From Pyrus communis (taxonomy: Eukaryota > Streptophyta > Magnoliopsida > Rosales > Rosaceae), in assembly GCF_963583255.1 (NCBI RefSeq), contig NC_084806.1, positions 25,020,735-25,084,734 of the forward strand: DNA of 64,000 nt, written 5' to 3'. Below the pieces are notes generated by a model. It saw only the letters and a list, made by a program, of their open reading frames with translations. It was not told the origin of the DNA and did no database searches. The translations under genes were made by a program, and so were the position numbers. Shown here piece after piece: positions 30,921 through 41,786 of the stretch (position 1 is the first letter of the stretch; every line of letters starts with the position of its first letter).

Positions 30921-33060
30921 TGATGCGTGATTTATGCGCACACAAATTAAACCCTATTTGTGACAATTGTAGTAATGATGTAAGTAGGGATCGTTCTAAC
31001 CGGGGATTAACTAGGGGTGCTAATCTATTTTGAATTGACTTGAAAACACAAAAACTGAATGTAAAGACTCTTAACAAGACTACTATGACTCAGAATAGCT
31101 TTGAAAAACTCAAACTGCCTAAAACAATCAAATTGACTCAAATAGAAACTAGAACTTGATTTAGACGAATTTGAAAGTGTTTATGACTCCAAATGCTTAA
31201 AGACACAAAAATAAAACAAATACGAATGATTAAGACTCAACGAAATATGGGGGAAATGTGTTTGGACGATATTAAATTAAATGGACAAAATATAATTAAG
31301 GGCAAAATGTAAATATGAATGTGAATAAAATATGGATGATGGAATAGCCAAGGGGTTCTTCTCCACACATGTTACACTTGCATACAAGATTGATTCTCAG
31401 TTGGTCTTTCGATAAATTATGAAACTCAACGCCCCGGGTCAATTAGGTCCGCTTAAATTAACCGTCAAGTTTTCCTTAAGTTATTGAATTGGATGGGTTT
31501 GCGCAACGCAATTCACTACATTCTCCAAAAGTCCTTTACGTGAACAGCACAATAAAGATACAATCAAAGATCATTAAGCATTATGAAAACTATAAGTGTT
31601 GACGAGGCATTCGTTACTATGATGAGCATGAAACTCGTGCCAAGAATTCATTTAACGCGATTGTTTATAAGCAACCTCCACTACTTGTGAATATAAGTTC
31701 ATAACGATTAGGTGAAACTCACTCATATTCTAGCGTCATATTCATGCATGAAATTTAAGCGCGCATTCTTAATAAACATACATAAATAAGTTATCAATCA
31801 AACGGTTAAACAAATTGAATCCACAACTTATGAAATTCCAACGAAAGTTAATCAATTCATATTGCAAACATAAACATAGTTTCGAATCACCCCCTAGCTA
31901 AAGGGGGTTTAGTTCCTCATAACTTTGAAATCAAAGAAACACCTAAACATTCCAACAACTCAAACTTGAATTGTATGAACGTTTAGGCACTCTTCTCTTC
32001 CATTCCTCATACGTACAAGACAAAGAGAATTAAATTTAAACTTTGAAATCAAAGAAACACCTAAACATTCCAACAACTCAAACTTGAATTGTATGAACGT
32101 TTAGGCACTCTTTTCTTCCTCGTTGTTGTAGCACAAGGTCTAAGGTGAGCTTTGGGGATTATGTGAAGTGTTTTGGAGGGATGGGAAGTGGTTGGATAGT
32201 GGCTGCAATGGAAGCTCACGGCAATGAGGGAATGGATGTGTTTGTGGTGTGTTATTTATGAGAATGAGATGTATTTAGGTAATGGGAATGCAAGGGTATT
32301 TATAGGAGGAATGGGGTTTTATATGGCTGTTTGTTTAAGCATTTATATGGCTGGAATGTGGTGGAAAAACAGCTAGGAAAGCATGGTGGAAAGCTGGAAA
32401 GCATGAGGATCCCACGGCATTGACAGTTTTTGATGTTGGACTTGCATGTGTGTGCTGAAAATGGGAATGAAGGCCACGGCATTGAGTTGATTTCTGGTGG
32501 TTGTGAGGTGGAAAGCTAGGTGGAAAGCTGGAAAGGCATGTGAATGCATGGAAATGGGAGTGAATGCCACGGCAAAGGTTGGAGAAAAGGTGTGTGAATG
32601 CATGGAAATGGGAGTGAATGCCACGGCAAAGGTTGGAGAAAAGGTGTGTGAATGGGGTGATTGAATGATTAAAGAATGAATGGTGGTGTAATGATGCATG
32701 GTTGTAGTTTAAGGTGTTGAATATGGATTTGCATGGCCTTTGAAGTGATTGTGGGTTTTGGAATTGGAAGGAAATGCATGGCCTTGGGGTTGGTTTAAGA
32801 GAGAATGGGCTAGGCCCTTTGTTTTATGTCCAAAGTGAATATAAGGCCTTCAAATTCGTCCAACACTTTGGCTCCATGGATAAGCTATCCAATCCATGCC
32901 CAAAAATGCTCCAAATAGCCTCAAAATGCACTTTCTTGCTCCCTAAGCCCTTAGAACCTGAAAACACACAAAAGAAGCATAAAGAACTAAAATAACTAAA
33001 GAAACATAACGTAAATGTACGAGAACAAGCCATTTAAGTCGCATGAATATGCTCCTATCA
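30921..33060 (-). repeat. Athila-1 3' LTR (left copy)
   Basis: It runs TGATGCGTGA to CCTATCA, nearly identical to 39648-41786. Inside is a tandem duplication of about 119 bp (AACTTTGAAATCAAAGAAAC blocks at about 31921 and 32039) and a 53-bp duplication at about 32545-32650 (GCCACGGCAAAGGTTGGAG). Both occur in the other copy too. No gene inside. Confidence 0.95.
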
Positions 33061-33082
33061 AATACCCCCACACTTAGCTTTT
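33061..33082 (-). other. Athila-1 polypurine tract
   Basis: Read on the minus strand, AAGTGTGGGGGTATT lies directly before the 3' LTR, the expected place for the plus-strand primer. Athila-2 has the same tract at 58669. Confidence 0.85.
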
Positions 33083-35640
33083 GCTAGTCCTCGAGCAAAA
33101 CAGAAAAACAAAACAAAACGAAACGAAACAAAATAAACCAAAGACAGTCTTAAACCTTCCAACGTTGCCTCAGGGATTTCCAATGCACATGACAAGTTAA
33201 AAATCATCATTCCCACAGATTTTGATCATCCTTACACTTAAGTACATACTTAATCATAGTCACCACATATTTAGTTCACAATTAAGCATTTAAAACCATG
33301 TTTTGAATGTAGTAACATGCCTTAGAGAATTTGCTCAATTCCTTACAAGATATGCACTCAGTTTTCACTCAGATTTTCTGACTACACACCCTAATCTAGT
33401 TATATGTGAGAAGATTGATGTAAGCATAAAAACGAACACTCACATATATGTATCATAAAGAGAGCAATTTCTGGAGTTAATAAGCATGTTTAGGTATGAT
33501 CTCATGAATGGAATGCTACCACTTAGATGCGAGAACCAGTGACACCATATGCTCATACCAAATTCAAACTCCACAATTGAAATACATAACACTCAAGATA
33601 GAAGTCAAGGGTTGTAACGGGGCTTGGGGTAATTGGCTAAAAATGAAAGGTAAGGATAACAAACGTTCTTTAAGCAATAGTGAGCAAAGTATTGAATTAG
33701 GCACTTAGAATTCCCTTTAGAATGCAGAAGTCAACTTTGATCACCCAAGGGGGAATTACACAAAACTTAGGGTCATATTCATCTTTTTTTTTTTTTGGAC
33801 CCTTTCTTCGACCATCAACGCTTGTGAGTTCATTCTTACTTATTTTCACTCATTTTCCTTTTTTTTTTTTTTTTTTTTTTTTTCTTCTTCTTCTTTTTCT
33901 TTTGAATCTCATAAAACTTAAGAACAAACTTTTACTCCCCCACACTCATTTTCTTGCATAATGTAACTCAAAAGGAATTCATTTAAGTCATGTTCACTAT
34001 GCTTCAAGAACAAGGGTACGGATGGTCCTAATCTAGGCTAGGTGAGATGATATGGGTTAACAAAGAACATGGGCTAAACGAGGCTCAACGGGGTTAAAAC
34101 CTTCAATATATACGTAATATGGGAAATAAGGCTATTTGGCTATGATGGCAATTACACAACTTCATCTTGATATATGTTATGCAATTCAATGTCATGCTTT
34201 GAATGAAACGGATATAAGTTCTAGCATTTAGTTCTATCATGATACAATTGCATTCTAAGTAGCAACCAAGCAAGGAATAATGAGATCATGCAACAACTTT
34301 AGAAAACACAGAATCACAGATTATAACTCTCCAAAGAAGGTAATAGCTCGAGTCTCACAAGGTTGTAGCGTTTGTATGAGTTCCTTCCTTCAAGCATGTT
34401 ACAAAAACGAATTTTTCTTTTATGATTGCATGTGAAGTCATACATTATAACCATAACTAAGCATATACCAAGAGTAAATCAAACTTTTCTCCATGTTTAT
34501 AACTCTTTTTAACAGTCATGCAATTACAAACCAAATCCTCATCATAACGTTGGAAGGTTCCCTAAGACACAAACACACAAAAACAACTCTCTTTTTTTTT
34601 TTCGGTTTTTCAAAACAATTTTTTTCAAATTTTTATGTGCTTTTCGGAGTTATAAAAACAAAACATACTAAAACACTCTAAAACAACTTAAAAACACCTT
34701 AAAACAGCAAGGAACAACATTTGAAGTTATGGGTGATGAAATCCCACGAATTTGCATTAACAACATTAGTTACCCCCCCACACTTAAATCAAACATTGTC
34801 CTCAATGTTTTAAGCATAGATTCACACAAAACATAAGTAAACACACAAAAAGCACTTAAACATACTAAACATGGCAGAATGTAATTAACAAAGAGAAGAG
34901 TTTAGGGACGCAAATCTGGTTATGGAGTGTAAATTCCCTCTTCTCCTTGGTGATTGCATTGAGGCTTTGATCTTTGTGATTCCACAGGCTTACTCTTGAA
35001 CTGGTTTCTGCCCATCGTTGATTTTCCTTTGTGCTACTTCTTAAACTGGACAGCAGGATGGTTCTTTTGGTTTCCCCCGAAGGTCTGAGCTTACCCCTTT
35101 TATCTGTTTCTTTGTTCAATCTTTGCAGGAGTGGTCCCTTCTCTGGAAGTGTATCAACCGTTGAAGATGACTACTCGAGAGCAACGCTAGGTAAGCAATC
35201 AGGAATAGATTCCAGGCAGTTGGCTCCAGATCGGAAGACTGACTCCAAGTGCCGGCTGATTGCTTCTTTTACTTTGCCATGCAAGTAAGAACAAGGACAA
35301 AGAAAAAGACAGGGAAAGAGCATGATATGAGATACTTTTGCTTTTGACCTTGATGATATGAGATACCTTTGCTTTTGAATAAGCGGTGAATGAATCAGCA
35401 CATGTATTTGTTGTGCCGTTTCCTCCTCGGTCATCTGTACTCCAGGCATCTGGTATCATCTTTGGGGAAGAAGAAAAAAATGAGTATTTCGAAAGGCTTT
35501 GCTGGGAGTGCGCCCTCAGAGGTGAGGGAGAGTTGGGCATTTTCTTCAGGCCTGCCTTGCCATAAAAAAATGAAGGTCGACATATATAGAGATAATAGTA
35601 AGTGGTGGTACTTTTTACCCTTGTCGACAAACGTTTTGAT
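33083..35640. other. Athila-1 long 3' non-coding region
   Basis: It has T-rich and A-rich stretches, two further copies of the polypurine-tract-like motif (about 33936-33952 and 34771-34787), and a block at 35120-35290 nearly identical to 60775-60945 in Athila-2. On the element's sense strand, 35171-35449 is a 92-codon ATG frame (starting MPGVQMTEEE) with an equally long counterpart in Athila-2. No similarity to env-like proteins recognised. Confidence 0.5.
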
Positions 35641-35670
35641 CCCGCAAATCCGGCTTTTTGAAATAGTGGC

Positions 35671-36014
35671 GCCTCTTCGATCTTTGAATACGCCTCTTCG
35701 ATTTCTGAGCAGGCGCCCCTTCGATTTCTGAACGACGCCTCTTCGCTTTCTGAACGACACGTGGTAGTGCAGATGCGGCTCCTTTTGACAAAGCTGCACG
35801 CGTCTTCTGAAAAGCAGAGAAAGCGTCGCCGAACTTTGCGCTTGTCGGCTAAAGATGTGTAGTTGCGATGATGGCCTCCACGTGTTTTCAGCTTTGTCAG
35901 AAATCTTTTGACAAAGTTGAACGCGGTTTCTGAAAAGCCGAGGGAGCGTCGCCTAACTTACGCCGGAAAATCCGGCTCTTTGAATCGGTGGACGCGTCGC
36001 CTTGGCTTTTTATA
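35671..36014 (+). promoter_or_regulatory. Promoter-like region of the Athila-1 antisense gene
   Basis: Four tandem units of about 22 bp (core CTTCGATTTCTGAACGACGC) occupy 35671-35759 and are followed by a G-box CACGTG (35758-35763). A block with TTTTGACAAAG, CTGAAAAGC and GCGTCGCC then occurs twice (about 35787-35862 and 35907-35975), and a second CCACGTG lies at 35878. A TATA-like TTTTTATAGAG at 36007 precedes the ATG by about 120 bp. Athila-2 keeps the same order, although both G-boxes have changed there. Promoter activity is inferred. Confidence 0.6.
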
Positions 36015-36135
36015 GAGCTATCGATCACCGCCAACATACACACTCTGAAGATTTCCCATTCTTGAACATCGTCTCCGGCCCTTTGAAAAATTTTAACTCC
36101 ATCCATTCCTTCTCTTTGAACACTTTTGAAAAAAA

Positions 36136-36828
36136 ATGGCAAACTCATCGAACCTTAGCTTAGATTTGAGTCTCAGCAGCGATCCGGTTGCGCCCCGTCA
36201 AGGTAATGTACGGCGCCCTTCTTTTTTATCTTCTAACGGTCCTCTTTCAGGTGAAGACTCCGTGATGCAGGACGCCACAACAACTACAATAGTAGCTAGG
36301 AACCTCCTCACTCCAAAAGATAGTAGGCTGCTGTCAGGACGGTCCGATGAGTTGGCCGTTCAAGAGTCCCTCGCACTTAGTGTTCAGTGTGCGAGCTCTG
36401 TGTCCAACATGGGCCAACGCCTGCTTGCTCGGTCCCGCCAAGTGGAATCGTTGATGGCAGAGGTGGAAAGTCTTAAGCAGGAGATCAAACAGCTTAAGTA
36501 CGAGAATAGAAGTTTGCATGTGCTTGCAAGTAACTATTCGGCGGGCATGAAGAGGAAGCTTGATGAGCTGCAAGAATCTGAGGGTCGAATTCACAATGAC
36601 CGTCAAAGGCTTGCGTCTTATCTCCAGAGGCACCTTTTTCCTGGGTCATCCAGCGTTTGGCCAAGTATTGAGGCCTGGAATGCTCTAGCTCCGATGCCTT
36701 CCGCTCCAATGCCCCCTGCTTCTATGCCTTCCGCTTCTATTCCTTCTGCTTCGACGCCTCGTGCTCCTACGCCTTCCGCTTCAAGAGTACTGCCACGTAG
36801 TGGGGCTTCAAGCAAACATCCTTTGTGA
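36136..36828 (+). CDS. Athila-1 antisense accessory protein, 230 aa, EAR-like motif and coiled coil
   Basis: An intact frame starts at ATG in good context (AAAAATGGC), on the strand opposite to gag-pol and between pol and 3' LTR. Residues 7-13 (LSLDLSL) fit the LxLxL EAR repression motif. Residues about 92-165 (RQVESLMAEVESLKQEI, QLKYENRSL) look like a coiled coil. Residues about 186-217 are a five-residue MPSAP/TPSAS-type repeat. The Athila-2 protein has the same length and about 92 percent identity over the first 184 residues by eye. No domain recognised. Antisense genes in this position are known in Tat elements such as Grande and Retand; whether this one is related is unknown. Product could be nuclear and regulatory, which is inference only. 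Confidence 0.75.
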   Translation: MANSSNLSLDLSLSSDPVAPRQGNVRRPSFLSSNGPLSGEDSVMQDATTTTIVARNLLTPKDSRLLSGRSDELAVQESLALSVQCASSVSNMGQRLLARSRQVESLMAEVESLKQEIKQLKYENRSLHVLASNYSAGMKRKLDELQESEGRIHNDRQRLASYLQRHLFPGSSSVWPSIEAWNALAPMPSAPMPPASMPSASIPSASTPRAPTPSASRVLPRSGASSKHPL

Positions 36829-36856
36829 AGGCTCCATCTTTCTCCATGTTTAGTCG

Positions 36857-36857
<1 letters not shown>

Positions 36858-36900
<43 letters not shown>
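36858..36900. repeat. Poly-T tract, 43 bases
   Basis: It is uninterrupted T on the plus strand (poly-A in element sense). At this point the sequence departs from Athila-2, which has about 170 bp of other sequence before similarity resumes at GGGTTGCCTCCCAAGTAGCG (36949; 62641 in Athila-2). Confidence 0.95.
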
Positions 36901-36901
<1 letters not shown>

Positions 36902-37008
36902 TAATCAAATCGGAGATCAATGGACAACTTTATTTTATTCAGTGTATTGGGTTGCCTCCCAAGTAGCGCTTTCTTTTACGTCTTGCAGCCGGACGAAACC
37001 TTCATTTC

Positions 37009-39500
37009 TCACTTAGAGCCCACGGCATGCAATGGAATCTCCTCCATAACATGATCCTTCATTTCTTTGCCATTTGTAATGACCGTTTCGCCATGTATTT
37101 GATCAATGTGTGCCTGCGCCAAAGAATCAAGAATATCAATAGAGAAACATGAGTGATCATCATTCGGAAATTTCATAGTTTCAGAAATATTAAAATCAAT
37201 CACTTCCCCATCGAATTCCATTGTTAAAGTGCCTTTAAACACGTCTATCTTAGTTCGGGCCGTCTTCATGAATGGCCTCCCAAGAAGAATCGGCAAGGAT
37301 GGAGCATGGGTGGTTTCCTCCATTTCAAGGACATAGAAATCCGCCGGGAAGATCAAATTATTCACCTGCACTAAGACATCTTCCAATACGCCCTTTGGAT
37401 AGGCATTAGATCTATCGGCCAACTGAATAATCACACCATCATTTTTCAATTCACCAAGGTTCATTGAGGCATAAATAGAGTATGGCATGACGTTAATTGA
37501 AGCTCCTAAGTCTAACATAGCATGTTCGAACTTAGTTTGACCAATAATACAAGGGATTGTAAAGCTACCTGGATCTTTGCACTTTGGTGGTAACTTTCTT
37601 TGTAAAATAGCGGAAACGTTCTCACTTACCCTTACCACCTCCTTGTTTGAAATCCTCTTCCTCGTTGTGCAAAGCTCTTTTAAGAACTTTGCATACTTAG
37701 GGACTTGCTTGATTGCATCAAGGAGCGGGATATTGACATGCACCTTCCTAAACGTCTCTAGGATTTCTTTTTCATCTTCCTCTTTCTTGGCTTGCATAAA
37801 TCTGCTAGGAAAGGGCACATTTGGTGGAATCACGTTAGAAACCATTGAGTTTGGACCTACCTTACATTTGTTGGACGGCCTAGGAGCTTGAAGTGGTTGT
37901 GGCAATGGTTGTTCCACCCTTTTCGTGGCTTTGCCCTTCCTCTCTTTCTCTTGCAACAGCTTTTCCTCCTCTTCTTGGCTTGATTTTGGTGGTTGTGAGG
38001 TAGTTCCAACTTCCTTGTCACTTCTTAAGGTGATTGCATTGGCGGTTTCAAAGCCACCCTTTGGATTTACCACCGTAGTGCTTGGTAACTTACCATTTTC
38101 ACTACTAAATTGCCCCACGAATAAAGCCATTTGTCCCAGTTGTCTCTTCAACTCCTTCACCTCTTGAGCTTGATTCTGCACCTCATTGGCGTAATTGTGC
38201 ATGTCCTTTGTTTGTTTTTCTTGCCCCTGCGCCAATGTAGTTAGCAATTGAATAACTTGAGAATTATCAAAAGACGAACCTGAGTTGTTTTGGGATGATG
38301 GTGGTTGGTTGGATTGGTATGGTCGCGGGAATCCAGGGGGTTTTGTTGAAATCCCCTTTGTGGTGCAAATTGTTAGGTAGGTTGTTGTGCATCTCTCCAT
38401 CTGAAATTTGGGTGGTCTCTCCAACCTGGATTATATGTGTTAGAATATGGATCGTTCCTCGGTTGGTTTTGATTCCCATAGCCTATGGCATTGGCAGATT
38501 CCCATCCTCCATTCTCTATTAATTGAGGGCATGTCTTGGATGGATGCCCTTGCATTGAACACACGCCACACACTTGGTTTTCTTGTGGTTTTGACCCCTT
38601 GACAACCTGAGACACGAGAGAAGTAAGATTAGCCAATTGTGACTGAATATCAGAAATTGCACTTACCTCATTCACACTTTGTTGTCGTGGCCCTTCTCTT
38701 TGTCCAACACTTTCATATTGTTGAGCGTTGTGTGCTCGGTTGGCAATTAGAGCTTTGGCATCTATTAGAGTCTTGTCCACTAATGCACCACCCGCCGAAG
38801 CATCTAGCATTTGACGTTCCATGGGAAGGAGTCCCTCGTAGAAATATTGAATGAGCAGCTCCTCCTTCATTTGGTGCTGTGGACATGAAGCAACAAGTGA
38901 TTTAAAACGTTCATAATAAGATGGAAATGACTCACCTTGATTTTGTTGGATGCCACTAATTCATTTCCTCAAGAGAATGATCTTTGCAGTGGGAAAGAAT
39001 TTCTCTAAGAATGCACGTTTCATACTTTCCCAAGAATTTACAGTTCCAGGGGACAACTCAAACAACCAATCTTTGGCCTTGTCCATAAGTGAGAATGGAA
39101 AGGCCTTCATCTGCAAAATACTCCCATCAACGTTGATGGGTGTCATACTTGAGCAAACTACCTCAAATTCCTTAAGATGTTTGTTAGGATCTTCCATGGA
39201 CAACCCATGGAATTTAGGAATATGATGTAATAAACTAGACTTAAGTTCAAACTCATCGGTCTTTCCAGGGGTTGCATTGGGGTATTGGATGCAAAGAGGG
39301 GCTGCATTGGCCAAGCCCGAGGTAGAAAGCTCCTTGATGGTCCGATTGTCCACTGCCATGGTTGGTACTTCCTCTTTACATTCAGGTTCGGGAATAGAAG
39401 GATTAGACACTTGCAATTTCTTTTTCCTTCTCAAAGACCTCTCGAAATCACCGTCAAAGTCAGAGATATGCTCACGAACAGGTTGTGAGCTATGGGTCAT
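37009..39500 (-). pseudogene. Athila-1 gag-protease with pol tail; one stop and one frameshift
   Basis: From ATG at 39500, gag begins MTHSSQPVREHISDF and holds the Athila block VDNRTIKELS, the gag domain (FPFSLMDKAKDWLFEL) and zinc knuckle CGVCSMQGHPSKTC. A TGA at 38961-38963 and a frameshift near 38380-38420 are the only breaks. The 471-codon frame (38424-37009) continues with the linker, the protease with active-site DLGAS, and ILLGRPFMKTARTKIDVF. It then ends HVMEEIPLHAVGSK, the counterpart of [16 protein letters not shown] at the end of Athila-2 pol. RT, RNase H and integrase between protease and this tail are deleted. Confidence 0.9.
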
Positions 39501-39621
39501 AAACTAGTACCTGCAAACAAGTAAGAAAATAAAACACACACACACAGTGCAAAACAAATTAAAACAAAAACAGAACTGAACAATTTAAACAAGACTCAAG
39601 ACAAGGGATTAGCAACTTTGC

Positions 39622-39645
39622 CAATCCCCGGCAACGGCGCCAAAA
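39622..39645 (-). other. Athila-1 primer binding site
   Basis: Minus-strand TGGCGCCGTTGCCGGGGA follows the 5' LTR, which begins at 39648 on the plus strand. It is the classic Athila-type primer site, assigned to tRNA-Asp in the literature. Confidence 0.9.
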
Positions 39646-39647
39646 TT

Positions 39648-41786
39648 TGATGCGTGATTTATGCGCACACAAATTAAACCCTATTTGTGACAATTGTAGT
39701 AATGATGTAAGTAGGGATCGTTCTAACCGGGGATTAACTAGGGGTGCTAATCTATTTTGAATTGACTTGCAAACACAAAAACTGAATGTAAAGATTCTTA
39801 ACAAGACTACTATGACTCAGAATAGCTTTGAAAAACTCAAAGTGCCTAAAACAATCAAATTGACTCAAATAGAAACTAGAACTTGATTTAGACGAATTTG
39901 AAAGTGTTTATGACTCCAAATGCTTAAAGACACAAAAATAAAACAAATACGAATGATTAAGACTCAACGAAATATGGGGGAAATGTGTTTGGACGATATT
40001 AAATTAAATGGACAGAATATAATTAAGGGCAAAATGTAAATATGAATGTGAATAAAATATGGATGATGGAATAGCCAAGGGGTTCTTCTCCACACATGTT
40101 ACACTTGCATACAAGATTGATTCTCAGTTGGTCTTTCGATAAATTATGAAACTCAACGCCCCGGGTCAATTAGGTCCGCTTAAATTAACCGTCAAGTTTT
40201 CCTTAAGTTAATGAATTGGATGGGTTTGCGCAACGCAATTCACTACATTCTCCAAAAGTCCTTTACGTGAACAGCACAATAAAGATACAATCAAAGATCA
40301 TTAAGCATTATGAAAACTATAAGTGTTGACGAGGCATTCGTTACTATGATGAGCATGAAACTCGTGCCAAGAATTCATTTAACGCGATTGTTTATAAGCA
40401 ACCTCCACTACTTGTGAATATAAGTTCATAACGATTAGGTGAAACTCACTCATATTCTAGCGTCATATTCATGCATGAAAATTAAGCGCGCATTCTTAAT
40501 AAACATACATAAATAAGTTATCAATCAAACGGTTAAACAAATTGAATCCACAACTTATGAAATTCCAACGAAAGTTAATCAATTCATATTGCAAACATAA
40601 ACATAGTTTCGAATCACCCCCTAGCTAAAGGGGGTTTAGTTCCTCATAACTTTGAAATCAAAGAAACACCTAAACATTCCAACAACTCAAACTTGAATTG
40701 TATGAACGTTTAGGCACTCTTCTCTTCCATTCCTCATACGTACAAGACAAAGAGAATTAAATTTAAACTTTGAAATCAAAGAAACACCTAAACATTCCAA
40801 CAACTCAAACTTGAATTGTATGAACGTTTAGGCACTCTTTTCTTCCTCGTTGTTGTAGCACAAGGTCTAAGGTGAGCTTTGGGGATTATGTGAAGTGTTT
40901 TGGAGGGATGGGAAGTGGTTGGATAGTGGCTGCAATGGAAGCTCACGGCAATGAGGGAATGGATGTGTTTGTGGTGTGTTATTTATGAGAATGAGATGTA
41001 TTTAGGTAATGGGAATGCAAGGGTATTTATAGGAGGAATGGGGTTTTATATGGCTGTTTGTTTAAGCATTTATATGGCTGGAATGTGGTGGAAAACAGCT
41101 AGGAAAGCATGGTGGAAAGCTGGAAAGCATGAGGATCCCACGGCATTGACAGTTTTTGATGTTGGACTTGCATGTGTGTGCTGAAAATGGGAATGAAGGC
41201 CACGGCATTGAGTTGATTTCTGGTGGTTGTGAGGTGGAAAGCTAGGTGGAAAGCTGGAAAGGCATGTGAATGCATGGAAATGGGAGTGAATGCCACGGCA
41301 AAGGTTCGAGAAAAGGTGTGTGAATGCATGGAAATGGGAGTGAATGCCACGGCAAAGGTTGGAGAAAAGGTGTGTGAATGGGGTGATTGAATGATTAAAG
41401 AATGAATGGTGGTGTAATGATGCATGGTTGTAGTTTAAGGTGTTGAATATGGATTTGCATGGCCTTTGAAATGATTGTGGGTTTTGGAATTGGAAGGAAA
41501 TGCATGGCCTTGGGGTTGGTTTAAGAGAGAATGGGCTAGGCCCTTTGTTTTATGTCCAAAGTGAATATAAGGCCTTCAAATTCGTCCAACACTTTGGCTC
41601 CATGGATAAGCTATCCAATCCATGCCCAAAAATGCTCCAAATAGCCTCAAAATGCACTTTCTTGCTCCCTAAGCCCTTAGAACCTGAAAACACACAAAAG
41701 AAGCATAAAGAACTAAAATAACTAAAGAAACATAATGTAAATGTACGAGAACAAGCCATTTAAGTCGCATGAATATGCTCCTATCA
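39648..41786 (-). repeat. Athila-1 5' LTR (right copy)
   Basis: It matches the left LTR almost base for base; about ten differences are visible, including one 1-bp indel (GGAAAACAGC against GGAAAAACAGC). It ends CCTATCA, then the duplicated CTCGG. Confidence 0.95.

Larger units (their letters stand above)
30921..41786 (-). mobile_element. Athila-1: young, non-autonomous Athila deletion derivative with antisense gene
   Basis: Two near-identical LTRs (2,140 and 2,139 bp), a perfect 5-bp duplication, a canonical primer site and a polypurine tract define a complete element of 10.9 kb on the minus strand. Coding content is gag and protease only. RT, RNase H and integrase are absent, although the last codons of pol are kept. 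Between them and the 3' LTR, on the opposite strand, lies an intact 230-codon gene also found in Athila-2. About 10 differences between the LTRs by eye (roughly 0.5 percent) imply recent movement, presumably helped by a complete relative. Confidence 0.95.

Noticed and set aside
33722..33961. Open frame over poly-T and CTT repeats in Athila-1
   Set aside because: Low-complexity translation (Phe/Leu runs), not conserved as a frame in Athila-2.
35031..35288. Plus-strand frame similar in both Athila copies
   Set aside because: The DNA block is simply well conserved; an equally open frame lies on the other strand and neither has independent support as coding on the plus strand.
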